Assembly: GCF_905171765.1 (NCBI RefSeq)
Contig: NC_053389.1
Location: forward strand, 403,730,645 to 403,794,644
Reading direction: 5' to 3'
DNA length: 64,000 bases
From: Bufo bufo
Lineage: Eukaryota > Chordata > Amphibia > Anura > Bufonidae
Shown here: piece after piece, positions 11,240 to 22,888 of the stretch
Numbering within the stretch: the first letter of the stretch is position 1
How the letters are laid out: every line of letters begins with the position of its first letter
Notes under the pieces: model-generated
What the model saw: only the letters and a program-made list of their open reading frames with translations
The model's database searches: none
What the model was told of the DNA's origin: nothing
Program-made: the position numbers and the translations under genes

Positions 11240-11690
11240 TAGTCAGCAGGTACTGTTAGTGCCACCCACCTCCACACTATGTCACCTTGCCACTCTGTGG
11301 TCTCCTGATGCTGCTGCCACCTCCACATTATGTCACCTTGCCACTCTGTGGTCTCCTGATGCTGCTGCCACCTTCACACTATGTCACCTTGCCACTCTGT
11401 GGTCTCATGCTGCTGCTGCCACCTCCACACTCAGTCATTGTGCCACTTTGTCATCTCTGGATGCTGCTGCTACCTCCACACTATGCCACCTTGCCACTCT
11501 GTGGTCTCCTGATGCTGCTTCCACCACCTCCACACTATGTAACCTTGCCACTCTGTGGTCTCCTGATGCTGCTGCCATCTCCACACTATGTCACCTTGCC
11601 ACTCTGTGGCCTCTTCATGCTGCTCCTGCTCCTGCCACCTCCACACTGTCATTGTGCCACTCTGTGGACTTCTCATGCTGTTCCCACCCT
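11240..11690. repeat. 51-57-bp tandem array in hAT copy 4 3' region
   Basis: About eight units share caccttgccactctgtggtc followed by tcctgatgctgctgccacctccacac. Because many units are 51 or 54 bp, open frames of 175-183 codons run through, rich in Leu/Pro/Cys. They have no start context or family resemblance and are treated as repeat by-products. The same family, inverted, forms the array at 51285-51830. Confidence 0.88.
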
Positions 11691-12385
11691 CCCCACTTTA
11701 TTACTGGGCTGCTATTTTGCCTTTTTTGGCCTGGTTGACATCATCATTTATTTGACCCTTCTTCTGATCTGTCAGAAGGAAGGAAAAATGAGACACACAA
11801 CGGATCCTGTCTGGGTAGTAGCTGTAAGGTCTGTATAGTCCCATCAGAATTGGCTTAGGATTTGGTAGCCAAAAGCAGGAGTGGTTACAAAACACAGAAG
11901 ACATGCAAATATTCCATTCACGTGTCATCTCTGTTTTAGATCCAGTCTTGTGTTTTTGGGCATTAGCAATACTAATGGATTACTGACCAAATGCTGACCA
12001 AGTAAAGGTGGATGCTCAACAGACAGGATCCGTTATTTGGGGGGATATTGTTCTGACGGATCAGAGGAAGGACAAAATGATCAGTGACGTCAACACAAAT
12101 TTACTGCTGACACCCTCTCCACCCTCCCCATAACTGCCAAAAGAAGTGAAGTGGGCAGTGATTCTTGTGTTTGTCATACTGACTCACAGTATTGTTTCAC
12201 TACCACAGTAGACTCACTATGCGTGTTGCTGCAAGGCACAGTGTTCTACACCACTATACAGGCTCTCTGCAGCCAGGAAATAGCATTTTTTTAACGCTAT
12301 TCTCTATAAACTAATTTGGATCAAATCTTTTCGTAAAATTCGGCCACCGACCGAATCTAATTTTTGAGAAATTCGATCACCTCTA

Positions 12386-13744
12386 ATTTTCAGGTGTATT
12401 TCATGGCAGGCAGATCAGCACTGAAATTACAAAGCCTTGGCACACAGACCCCACCAGCACACATATATTATGTAAAAGTAGTAATGCACAATGCATGCTG
12501 TGGCAAATTGAGCTTTATTCATGTCCCTATGTAAATCATCAATACAAGAAACTTTATTAAAGTGGAACACAGAAATCTAAGTGCCTAATCATTTGGTCAG
12601 AGTTATAAGCTCTCCTCTCTTATAGCACCACATAACTCTGCAGTAGTATTCGATACCACCGTGAAACACAATGTATTTCCCTAACAGCACCAAATAAATA
12701 CCACAGTGCAGCACAAACCCCCCCCCCTCCCCAGCAGTATCCAATACCACCATACAACACAACATCATTGTTCACCTAACATCATTATTGTCCGTGGTTA
12801 CTGACAACCCTTCCCCTTTTGGCAGTAAAACTGACCCCCTAACCACTCCTTCCACAATCGTAGCAACACTGTCCCCATTTACATTACTCACTTATCTTGC
12901 AGACTGGTAGGTTAGGACACGAGTAGTAAGGCTGGAGTTTGTGGGAGATGCTTCTTTGCAGTTCCCCTCTATACTTCAGAGGGTCAAGCACTTATGATAA
13001 CATCATAGGTCCTGCACTGCTGTAACCTCAGACTACACTGATTATTAGTGTATTTACTATGATCTCTTAGGAAGTTAAGGACCTGTGATGATGGCGTCAT
13101 TACAGATCCTGGAGATTTCCTAGGCTTGCAACTGCACTAAATGCTGCAGGGCCTTAGTGCAGTTCCTGTCTAATTATGTCAGGTAGCCCCACCGGGAATG
13201 TGCCTGATAGGGCAGATTATCAGTCTACACAGGCTACTGTCAGCTCAACTTCTGGCAAGTAGTTCAACATTACAGAATTATGCAAAAAAATGTATTTTGT
13301 TTTTTTTTTCTTTTTAGAAAAAAATTATTTCTACACTTTAGGCTTATTTATGCAAATTACATCTTGCAGGCACTAAAGGAATTTACTTTTTTTTTTAAAC
13401 TGAGTTCTATTTGTCATTTGTAATTAGGCATCTCAGTTTGCTATAGCCGTGTAACTGAATGCATTGTACATTGCTACAGAAAAACAGGTAGATATAGCAA
13501 ACACATTTTACATCAGTAACATAAATTAGTGAAGGGCCGGTATTACTGCATCAGAGCTTGTAGTTCAAAGATGTTTCACTAGAAAAACATTGCATTGTCA
13601 CACACACATGTTTTAGTGAAGGGTCAGTATTGCTGCATCAGACAATGTAGTTCAAACATATCTGACTGCAAAAAGTTCATTATTACTATTGTTAGGGGTT
13701 AGGTTATTAACTTATTATTATTGGGGTATTATTAAAATAATTTG
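12386..13744. other. No gene seen; simple repeats only
   Basis: AT-rich DNA without any coding or element signature I can recognise. A poly(C) tract lies at about 12719, and poly(T) runs lie near 13298 and 13388. A direct duplication of about 88 bp (starting near 13527 and 13614, words agtgaaggg and tagttcaaa) is the only structure noted. Confidence 0.6.
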
Positions 13745-14022
13745 GTTTATAAAGTCAGAGCCGCTCTATCTACCTCCACCTCCCGGCACCAGAGACTCCT
13801 GCAGGGCAGCTGCCGCGGCGCCCCACCACTCACCAGGCTGCAGTGAGTCACACCCCCGTCCCCCTTTACCACGTGACAGCGCGACGTGCTTGCTTGCTTG
13901 CGAAGTTTAGAAGTTGAACTTGTGAGTGAGAACTCCTGCGCTGGCGGGCCGCGGGTGACACCCCATCAGACTGGTGTCACCCGATGCGGCCCGTACCCAC
14001 TGCACCCCCCTCGCAACGCCAC
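13745..14022. mobile_element. Right-hand fragment of a CAGTGGCG-type hAT element
   Basis: The segment ends in CAACGCCACTG (about 14012-14022), the inverse of the CAGTGGCG start used by the element at 4357. It contains a hairpin with arms GGTGACACC and GGTGTCACC near 13954-13980. No matching left end lies nearby, so this is probably a truncated passenger element. Assignment rests on the terminal sequence only. Confidence 0.5.
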
Positions 14023-14027
14023 TGGAT

Positions 14028-14240
14028 CTAAGTTGTAATCGCAATGCGATTAATATAACCTGTATTAATCGCATTGCAATTACAACTTAGATCTGAGTTC
14101 CTAATGGTTGTATTGCTAGAATTGACGAATATAGCACTATATTCTCAATCTTCGTTATATTCTAGCAATACAACCATTAGGAACTCAGATCTAAGTTGTA
14201 ATCGCAATACGATTAATACAGGTTATATTAATCGCATTGC
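14028..14240. repeat. Compound palindrome (nested inverted repeats)
   Basis: Two inverted repeats are interleaved. The word ctaagttgtaatcgcaat faces its own complement about 35 bp later. The word gagttcctaatggttgtatt (14095-14114) faces its complement at about 14165-14184. The first palindrome is then repeated (14186-14240). About 200 bp could thus fold into a branched structure. It directly precedes the conserved right end of a hAT element. Confidence 0.85.
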
Positions 14241-14493
14241 GAATTTAACTTACCACACTCTGCGTCAACTACGTAATTTTCCATGGGAGTTTTGCCATGG
14301 ATCCCCCTCCGGCATGCCACAGTCCAGGTGTTAGTCCCCTTGAAACAACATTTCCATCACTATTTTGGCCAGAAAGAGTCCCTGTGGGTTTTAAAATTCG
14401 CCTGTCTATTGAAGTCTATGGCGGTTCGCCCGGTTCGCGAACATTTGCGGAAATTCGCGTTCGCCAACGGAAAAATTTATGTTTGCGACATCT
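14240..14493 (+). mobile_element. Right end of a hAT element, same subfamily as the end at 43580
   Basis: The 250 bp ending gcgacatctcta match 43318-43580 closely: the phrases tttgccatggatccccctcc, ccacagtccaggtgttagtc and tctatggcggttcgcccgg occur in both. The minus strand begins TAGAGATGTCGCAAACATAA, a hAT terminus. The left boundary is uncertain because similarity ends at the compound palindrome. No transposase sequence is attached. Confidence 0.8.
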
Positions 14494-15227
14494 CTATTTA
14501 CTATTGCTTATCTTTACATTTAAGAACTTAAAAGAAGGGGGAGATAAAGAGCAAAAGTATGTTAAAAAATTATAAAAAGATCTTTTCACAAAGAAATCCT
14601 AAGAGTCCTAAGAGACTAGAGGGTGTTATATTCCAATTTTCAGGCAATTGCAGCAATTTTGATTTGTGATTAATCAATTTGGGTCCAAACCTATTGGATA
14701 GGTAAAAGGCAAAAAGATCACTCGTGCCTAATTTATACTGCTAGGTAGAGATTAGCAAACTGCTTAATATTCGTTTTAGGTGCCATTTGCCTAATTAAAA
14801 AAAATAAAAATAAAAATTCTATTCTAGTTAGAATCAATTCTACTCAAATAAAAAGGACCATGAAAGAGTCCCACACATAATACTCCACTGGAAAAAGGAG
14901 GTGCAAGTCAGTTATCTTTCCAAAAGGACAAGAAAACTGAATGTTTCAAGAGAAAATTGCTCTGGTTAGCTGAGTGGATGTTTGGGTCTTGGGTTACTCT
15001 TTTCTCATGAGAAACATATGAGCAATATTGTAATCCAGGCAAAACTGCTCTGTGTTTCTGGGAAAGATATATGCACATGAACATATCTTACTACTGCTGG
15101 CATCAGATAGACTTAGTGTTCTATTCTTTTTGGAAGAACAGCTAATTTGAATATGTTTCCTAGAAACACAAAATGTATGCAAATTAGCTTTCCTTTATAA
15201 AAAAAGCACTGATTGAATAGTTCAAAG
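14494..15227. other. No feature recognised
   Basis: AT-rich sequence with no coding signature, element terminus or tandem repeat that I can support. Confidence 0.55.
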
Positions 15228-15230
15228 TTA

Positions 15231-15547
15231 GGCCTCATGCATGCGACCCTATGTATTTTGCGGTCCGCAAAAATCAGATCCACAAAAAATATGGATGGTG
15301 TCCGTGTGCATTCAGTTTTTTGCAGAATGGAACAGCTGGCCCCTAATAGAACAGTCCTATCCTTGTCCGTAATGCGGACAATAATAGGACATGTTAAAAA
15401 TTTTTGCAGAACGGAAATACGGAAACGGAATGCACACAGAGTAACTCAATTTATTTTTGTGGGCCCATTGAAATCAATGGTTCCGTATACGGTCCGCAAA
15501 AAAATGAAACGGACACAGAAAGAAAATACGTTTGTGTGCATGAGGCC
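15231..15547. mobile_element. 317-bp MITE with TTA target duplication (Harbinger-like)
   Basis: The ends are inverted repeats starting GGCCTCATGCA, flanked on both sides by TTA (15228-15230 and 15548-15550). A 3-bp TWA duplication and short inverted ends fit the PIF/Harbinger superfamily. The interior is rich in gtccgcaaaa and ggacaataatagga words and has no coding capacity. Family assignment is inferred from the duplication length. Confidence 0.75.
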
Positions 15548-15559
15548 TTACCACTCGGG

Positions 15560-16080
15560 CAAAATCTGCTGGTAGAAACGAAGGAAAAGGAGCTCATGGT
15601 ACCAAAAAAATATATAATTTATTGAGACATGATAAAAAAATGACATGAGTAGAAGCAATAAATAAATGGTGCCATAGACATGATGAAAAATAGGAGCGGA
15701 GGACAGAAAAAGAAACGCCACCCTGGGAGAAAAGGCACACGGATCAAAAGAGCATGGTACAATATATAGAAAAGAAACATGGGAATAAATACAGAGTCAA
15801 GGCTCTCACCCATGTACTGAGTACTGCTGTAATGAGGTACCAGGTGAGACACCTGTCAAGCGCATAAACACCTCTGTACGTAGTAATTGGTGTGCAGGCA
15901 AAAAGTAAACGATGGAATTATGCTGCAGAACAATAGGATGTAAAAAATAATGACAATAAACAGAGGAGAACAGCAAGAGACAGGGACTCACCAAGCCAAG
16001 AACCGTGTGCGAGAAAAACCAGGGTGGCGCTACCCCAACGCGCGTTTCGGCGTACCTTCGTCAGGTAGCCTCGAACGGTT
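15560..16080 (-). mobile_element. PLE LTR-like fragment with hammerhead-like motif
   Basis: The region resembles the LTR ends of Penelope-like elements by its tttattgagacatg-type start and the block acgcgcgtttcggcgtacc near 16040, which is also found in the PLE copies of this window. No ORF is attached. The boundaries are approximate and the classification depends mainly on the ribozyme-like block. Confidence 0.45.
16030..16070 (-). ncRNA. Hammerhead-ribozyme-like motif
   Basis: On the minus strand CTGACGA (16058-16064) is followed by one extra A, a 2-bp GG/CC stem with a TACG loop, GAAA (16045-16048) and the self-complementary ACGCGCGT. This is the order CUGANGA, stem II, GAAA, palindromic stem III seen in PLE hammerheads. 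Stem I is weak here (GCTAC against GTAGC with an unpaired GGG), and the extra A departs from the canonical core. Activity is doubtful. Confidence 0.4.
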
Positions 16081-16082
16081 TA

Positions 16083-16148
16083 CCTATAGCAAATCCCAAG
16101 AAATTTGGGACAAATTCCAAATTGGCAGAATTGATACACTCATCTCTA
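16083..16148 (+). mobile_element. Isolated hAT right terminus
   Basis: The sequence ends cactcatctcta, so the minus strand starts TAGAGATGAGTG, matching hAT ends elsewhere in the window. A short inverted repeat (aaatcccaag and ggaatttgtccc-type words) lies just inside. No left partner or coding region is visible, so it is called only as an end fragment. Confidence 0.4.
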
Positions 16149-17437
16149 CTCCTAGCACAAAAGTATTAATGGGATTTAAGAGGATCAAGAGTGAGGAAGA
16201 TTAGGCTATTAATTGAATGACTCAAGTTCTAACACAAATATGAAAGAGCATAAAATGTTCCTTATTGATATTTCAGCCATTAATTCACAGTAACTCAAAT
16301 AGCTAGAACCACTGAAGCAATGTTTTTAGGATTTGCTCATCTATAAAGGCCGGCTTTATATTGCTCTGTCATATAATGAATAACATTTATTTAGTCGTCC
16401 TACTGTCACTGCAGATGACAAGACAAATATTTCTACAGCACAGTTTTCACATATTTAGTGAGCATCTTTTGTTCACACTAACTAAATTTGCCACTTGGGA
16501 ATATATTTGCTAATAAAAATCTAAAATGACTTAACCAAGTCATCAAACTTTTTTAACTGTGAATATAACCACAGATTTTTTTTTATTTTTTTTTCAACTG
16601 AATTCAATTATGGGAAAGTAAAGTAAGAAAATAACTGTCTTTGTCAATCCTCGCTGGATTTTCTTTGTAAATATTGACTTAATTTCTACTGCTACACTGA
16701 AAGCTAAATTAAGAAGTAACATAGAGTAAACGCTTTATTGGAATTCAAGCTGTTATTCTAAGTAGTCTGCTCAAAGACAGACTTTTCTGCTATACACTTT
16801 TTCTGTAGAAGATGACAGGTGCTGGTATTATAAAGGTTGTTTTCTAAGTACTGTACTTAGCTTCACACCGATAACTTCAAGATAGTTGCTTACTAAAGTT
16901 GGTGCTGTATGCTCTAAATCTAGAAATAGTATATTATTAACACAGGTGCAAACACATTAAAGGCACAATTAAAGGACTTATGCTGCATCAATACAAACAC
17001 ATAATACACACTATGGTATCATCTTGTCTTTTCTTTGCAGTGTCAGACTGTCGCAAAGGGGACCACCAGAGGTAGTGATCCTCAGGACTTACCCTCCAGC
17101 TATGGAGAGCTGGTAATTTCGGTTTCAGGCTGCCTGTACAAGCAGCAGTTTATGTTGTACGACTGAGAACCGTACTTCAAAAAACACAAGTGGTTTTATG
17201 ACAAATTGCAGTGGTTTTGCAATGCAGTGTTTGGCCCAGCAACTTGGATAGGTGATATACAGTACATTGAAATGATGTGCTCAACCTGTCCAAGCTGCAT
17301 GGCTAAGCAATGAAAACCGTGGCAGCTCATTGTAAAACTGTCACATGCACAGGTAGCCTAAGAGATGATTATTTTAATTAAACCCTGTCAATGGAGATGA
17401 GCACATTTCTTAAAATTCATTTTGGACATCTGCCAGG
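16149..17437. other. No feature recognised
   Basis: AT-rich, single-copy-looking DNA up to the TTAA that bounds foldback element A. No coding region, RNA gene or element end could be supported. Confidence 0.55.
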
Positions 17438-17929
17438 TTAACCACCTCCGGACCGCTGTACGCACAGACGCGTCCTGGAGGTGGTTGATTCATTCCTCCT
17501 GGACGCGCCGGCGCGTCCTCTCGCGAGACGCGAGATTTCCTGTGAACGCGCGCACACAGGCGCGCGCGCTCACAGGAACGGAAGGTAAGAGAGTTGATCT
17601 CCAGCCTGCCAGCGGCGATCGTTCGCTGGCGGGCTGGAGATGTGTTTTTTTTAACCCCTAACAGGTATATTAGACGCTGTTTTGATAACAGCGTCTAATA
17701 TACCTGCTACCTGGTCCTCTGGTGGTCCCATTTGTTTGGATCGACCACCAGAGGACACAGGTAGCTCAGTAAAGTCCCACCAAGCACCACTACACTACAC
17801 TACACCCCCCCCCCCGTCACTTATTAACCCCTTATTAGCCCCTGATCACCCCTGATCACCCCATATAGACTCCCTGATCACCCCCCTGTCATTGATTACC
17901 CCCCTGTCATTGATCAACCCCCTGTAAAG

Positions 17930-19080
17930 CTCCATTCAGATGTCCGCATGATTTTTACGGATCCACTGATAGATGGATCGGATCCGCAAAACGCATCCGG
18001 ACGTCTGAATGAAGCCTTACAGGGGCATGATCAATGACTGTGGTGATCACCCCATATAGACTCCCTGATCACCCCCCTGTCATTGATCACCCCCCTGTCA
18101 TTGATTACCCCCCTGTAAAGCTCCATTCAGACGTCCGCATGATTTTTACGGATCCACTGATAGATGGATCGGATCCGCAAAACGCATCCGGACGTCTGAA
18201 TGAAGCCTTACAGGGGCATGATCAATGACTGTGGTGATCACCCCATATAGACTCCCTGATCACCCCCCTGTAAAGCTCCATTCAGATGTCCGCATGATTT
18301 TTACGGATCCACTGATAGATGGATCGGATCCGCAAAACGCATCCGGACGTCTGAATGAAGCCTTACAGGGGCATGATCAATGACTGTGGTTATCACCCCA
18401 TATAGACTCCCTGATCACCCCCCTGTCATTGATCACCCCCCTGTCATTGATTACCCCCCTGTAAAGCTCCATTCAGACGTCCGCATGATTTTTACGGATC
18501 CACTGATAGATGGATCGGATCCGCAAAACGCATCCGGACGTCTGAATGAAGCCTTACAGGGGCATGATCAATGACTGTGGTTATCACCCCATATAGACTC
18601 CCTGATCACCCCCCTGTCATTGATTACCCCCCTGTAAAGCTCCATTCAGACGTCCGCATGATTTTTACGGATCCACTGATAGATGGATCGGATCCGCAAA
18701 ACGCATCCGGACGTCTGAATGAAGCCTTACAGGGGCATGATCAATGACTGTGGTGATCACCCCATATAGACTCCCTGATCACCCCCCTGTCATTGATTAC
18801 CCCCCTGTCATTGATCACCCCCCTGTAAAGCTCCATTCAGACGTCCGCATGATTTTTACGGATCCACTGATAGATGGATCGGATCCGCAAAACGCATCCG
18901 GACGTCTGAATGAAGCCTTACACGGGCGTGATCAATGACTGTGGTTATCACCCCATATAGACTCCCTGATCACCCCCCTGTCATTGATCACCCCCCTGTC
19001 ATTGATCACCCCCCTGTCATTGATCAACCCCCTGTCATTGATCAACCCCCCTGTCATTGATCACCCCCCTGTAAGGCTCC
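17930..19080. repeat. Hierarchical satellite with a hairpin in each unit (about 6 units)
   Basis: The phrase catgatttttacggatcc recurs at about 17948, 18138, 18292, 18484, 18658 and 18848. Spacing varies between 154 and 192 bp because each unit carries one to several copies of an 18-bp subunit, ccctgtcattgatcaccc. Each unit also holds a 30-bp imperfect inverted repeat (ttcagacgtccgcatg against its complement near catccggacgtctgaa) around an actgatagatggatc loop. Copy B has about ten such units. Confidence 0.9.
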
Positions 19081-19084
19081 ATTC

Positions 19085-21330
19085 AGACATTTTTTTGGCC
19101 CAAGTTAGCGGAATTATTTTTTTTTTTTCTTACAAAGTCTCATATTCCACTAACTTGTGACAAAAAATTTAATCTCACATGAACTCACCATACCCCTCAC
19201 GGAATCCAAATGCGTAAAATTTTTTCGACATTTATATTCCAGACTTCTTCTCACGCTTTAGGGCCCCTAGAATGCCAGGGCAGTATAAATACCCCACATG
19301 TGACCCCATTTCGGAAAGAAGACACCCCCAGGTATTCCGTGAGGGGCATATTGAGTCCATGAAAGATTGAAATTTTTGTCCCAAGATAGCGGAACGGGAG
19401 ACTTTGTGAGAAAAAAATAAAAAATATCAATTTCCGCTAACTTGTGCCAAAAAAAAAAAATTTCTATGAACTCGCCATGCCCCTCATTGAATACCTTGGG
19501 GTGTCTTCTTTCCAAAATGGGGTCACATGTGGGGTATTTATACTGCTCTGGCATTCTAGGGGCCCCAAAGCGTGAGAAGAAGTCTGGTATCCAAATGTCT
19601 AAAAATGCCCTCCTAAAAGGAATTTGGGCCCCTTTGCGCATCTAGGCTGCAAAAAAGTTTTTTTTCATACAAAGTCTCATATTCCACTAACTTGTGACAA
19701 AAAATAAAAACTTCCATGAACTCACTATGCCCATCAGCGAATACCTTGGGGTCTATTCTTTCCAAAATGGGGTCACTTGTGGGGTAGGTATAATGCCCTG
19801 GTATTTTAGGGGCCCAAATGTGTGGTAAGGAGTTTGAAATCAAATTCTGTAAAAAATGACGAGTGAAATCCGAAAGGTGCTCTTTGGAATATGGGCCCCT
19901 TTGCCCACCTAGGCTGCAAAAAAGTGTCACACATCTGGTATCTCCGTACTCAGGAGAAGGTGGGGAATGTGTTTTGGGGTGTCATTTTACATATACCCAT
20001 GCTGGGTGAGATAAATATCTTGGTCAAATGCCAACTTTGTATAAAAAAATTGGAAAAGTTGTCTTTTGCCAAGATATTTCTCTCACCCAGCATGGGTATA
20101 TGTAAAAAGACACCCCAAAACACATTCCCCAACTTCTCCTGAGTACGGAGATACCACATGTGTGGCACTTTTTTGCAGCCTAGGTGGGCAAAGGGGCCCA
20201 TATTCCAAAGAGCACCTTTTGGATTTCACTGGTCATTTACCTACTTACCACACATTAGGGCCCCTGGAAAATGCCAGGGCAGTATAACTACCCCACAAGT
20301 GACCCCATTTTGGAAAGAAGACACCCCAAGGTATTCCGTGAGGGGCATGGCGAGTTCCTAGAATTTTTTATTTTTTGTCACAAGTTAGTGGAAAATGATG
20401 ATTTATTTTTTTTTATTTTTTTTTCATACAAAGTCTCATATTCCACTAACAAAAAATAAAAACTTCCATGAACTCACTATGCCCATCAGCGAATACCTTG
20501 GGGTCTCTTCTTTCCAAAATGGGGTAACTTGTGGGGTAGTTATACTGCCCTGGCATTCTAGGGGCCCAAATGTGTGGTAAGGAGTTTGAAATCAAATTCT
20601 GTAAAAAATGACGAGTGAAATCCGAAAGGTGCTCTTTGGAATATGGACCCCTTTGCCCACCTAGGCTGCGAAAAAAGTGTCACACATCTGGTATCTCCGT
20701 ATTCAGGAGAAGTTGGGGAATGTGTTTTGGGGTGTCTTTTTACATATACCCATGCTGGGTGAGAGAAATATCTTGGCAAAAGACAACTTTTCCCATTTTT
20801 TTATACAAAGTTGGCATTTGACCAAGATATTTATCTCACCCAGCATGGGTATATGTAAAATGACACCCCAAAACACATTCCCCAACTTCTACTGAATACG
20901 GAGATACCAGATGTGTGACACTTTTTTGCAGCCTAGGTGGGCAAAGGGGCCCACATTCCAAAGAGCACCTTTCGGATTTCACTGGTCAGTTTTTACAGAA
21001 TTTGATTTCAAACTCCTTACCACACATTTGGGCCCCTAGAATGCCAGGGCAGTATAACTACCCCACAAGTGACCCCATTTTTGAAAGAAGAGACCCCAAG
21101 GTATTTCGTGATGGGCATAGTGAGTTCATGGAAGTTTTTATTTTTTGTCACAAGTTAGTGGAATATGAGACTTTGTAAGAAAAAAAAAAAAAAAAAAATC
21201 ATCATTTTCCGCTAACTTGTGACAAAAAATAAAAAGTTCTATGAACTCACTATGCCCATCAGCGAATACCTTAGGGTGTGTACTTTCCGAAATGGGGTCA
21301 TTTGTGGGGTGTTTGTACTGTCTGGGCATT
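19085..21330. repeat. Chain of long palindromes in foldback element A
   Basis: Two kinds of palindrome alternate. One is centred on a poly(A/T) run between caagttagtggaatatgag and its complement. The other is centred between caactttgtataaaaaaa and ttgtcttttgccaagat, with arms carrying cacccagcatgggtatatg. Arms of the second kind near 20050 extend roughly 180 bp on each side. Short frames on opposite strands encode near-identical peptides, which shows the mirror symmetry rather than genes. Confidence 0.9.
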
Positions 21331-21921
21331 GTAGAACCTCAGGAAACATGACAGGTGCTCAGAAAGTCAGAGCTGCTTCAAAAAGCGGAAATTCACATTT
21401 TTGTACCATAGTTTGTAAACGCTATAACTTTTACCCAAACCATTTTTTTTTTACCCAAACATTTTTTTTTTATCAAAGACATGTAGAACAATAAATTTAG
21501 AGCAAAATTTATATATGGATGTCATTTTTTTTGCAAAATTTTACAACTGAAAGTGAAAAATGTCATTTTTTTGCAAAAAAATCGTTAAATTTCGATTAAT
21601 AACAAAAAAAGTAAAAATGTCAGCAGCAATGAAATACCACCAAATGAAAGCTCTATTAGTGAGAAGAAAAGGAGGTAAAATTCATTTGGGTGGTAAGTTG
21701 CATGACCGAGCAATAAATGGTGAAAGTAGTGTAGGTCAGAAGTGTAAAAAGTGGCCTGGTCTTTCAGGGTGTTTAAGCACTGGGGGCTGAGGTGGTTAAA
21801 AAAAATATTTCCTAATTCTATTTCAAATTGCTTTAGAGATTGTGGGGAAAGAGGTTCTCTATGCCACATGTGGAGGAGCTATGAATTGACTTAAAAAAAA
21901 AGAAATGGGTTGAAGATTTAA

Positions 21922-22884
21922 AGGATAACTGTCGTATTATTATTTTTTTTGGGAGTATTGGATTGTGGTGATTAATATCACCTGTGTGGCCCTATTTCAA
22001 CTTTTCACTGTGTATTCAATTACCCCTTAATTCCACCTTTTTACTCCCTGTTCTGCCTATTTTTACCTGGGTTTAAAATAGGGTTGCTAGGCATGGTCTG
22101 TCTATCTGTTGATAGACGAAAAACGCAGCGTGCAGGGTCACATTACTGACAGTCAGGGACTGTAAGTAAATTATTAAAGCCAGGTCCTCCCCAGGAGCTG
22201 ATAACAGTGCCTGGGCTGTGTGCACTTCTCCCTGTCCCTGCGCTTGGCAGACGCTCCCTCACTCAGCAGAGCTGGAGAAGTAGGGTTGAAGCAGCGCAGA
22301 CCAGGGAAGGGAGATCTGCCATCTGCTCAGTGTTTACATGAAAGCAACATGTGGTAAGAGGACCCCTTTGTGCTGCAGGAGATTAACCCTTTAGGGGGAG
22401 GGCTCTGGTTACTGACACTTTTGGGGGCTATTGTTACTGGCTAGTGAGGGCAGGAGGGATTAGCCTCAGGGTGAGGGCAGTGGCGGCCATCTTAACTGAA
22501 TAGTGAAACTGCAGTTTTATGCAGACTGGTTGCTAAGGGCTGAATCTTATTAACCCCTTAGTGACCACCCATACGTGTTTTTACTGACGTAAACAAAGGG
22601 GGTTTTAGCTAAACGGCTGGCTTTGATCAATCATTACATGTACTTAAAATGGTGCATTAAAAACTATAACTTGTCCTGCAAAAAATAAGACCTCATACAA
22701 GTACATTTAAAAAAAACAAAAAAAGTTCTAGCTCTTGGAATGCAATTTTTAAAAAATGTGCTTGGTCACTAAGGGGTTAAATACGGGGTAAGTCAATCTA
22801 ATAGTAACTGATTCTGGAATATCATGTTATTAGTAACTACATATATGAAAATTGAAATTAGAGTCTAAATGTGACAGTTATCCT
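21922..22884. mobile_element. 963-bp TTAA MITE
   Basis: The ends AGGATAACTGTC and GACAGTTATCCT are exact inverse complements for 12 bp and are flanked by TTAA (21918-21921 and 22885-22888). The interior lacks coding capacity. TTAA duplication is typical of piggyBac and Kolobok superfamilies. A second TTAA element sits inside at 22554-22776. Confidence 0.85.
22554..22776. mobile_element. 223-bp TTAA MITE nested in the 963-bp MITE
   Basis: The ends CCCCTTAGTGACCA and TGGTCACTAAGGGG are inverse complements, flanked by TTAA at 22550-22553 and 22777-22780. Its ends differ from those of the surrounding MITE, so it is a separate family that landed later in the same kind of target. Confidence 0.87.
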
Positions 22885-22888
22885 TTAA

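Larger units (their letters stand above)
7241..12385 (+). mobile_element. hAT transposon copy 4, old and decayed, 5' end lost
   Basis: The transposase remnant begins directly at the LINE junction, so the left terminus is missing. The right end is placed at 12385, where the minus strand reads TAGAGGTGATCGAATTTCTC, a hAT-type terminus. The element contains an 835-bp insertion (10140-10974) and, after the transposase stop, a 51-57-bp tandem array (about 11240-11690). Sequence downstream of the array (11700-12050) is shared, inverted, with the element at 50915-52429. No duplicated target site can be checked because the left end is gone. Confidence 0.75.
17442..21795 (+). mobile_element. TTAA-flanked foldback element, copy A (4.35 kb)
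   Basis: The element is bounded by TTAA on both sides (17438-17441, 21796-21799) with short inverted ends CCACCTC. It has three zones. The first is a GC-rich end with a gcgcgcg hairpin (17442-17780). The second is a tandem array whose units contain a hairpin (17930-19080). The third is a chain of long palindromes (19085-21330). A 5.44-kb copy lies inverted at 35475-40918. No transposase is present, so it depends on another element. TTAA duplication points to piggyBac or Kolobok mobilisation (inference). The many open frames on both strands mirror each other and are palindrome by-products. Confidence 0.85.

Noticed and set aside
11211..11838. Leu/Pro/Cys-rich frames of 175-183 codons
   Set aside because: They cross a tandem array with unit lengths often divisible by three; no conserved domain or start is visible.
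18034..18938. Three identical 64-codon frames
   Set aside because: They are copies of the same satellite unit and not a gene family.
17820..19080. CRISPR-like direct repeats
   Set aside because: Spacers are themselves repeats, units contain a satellite hairpin, and the context is a vertebrate transposable element.
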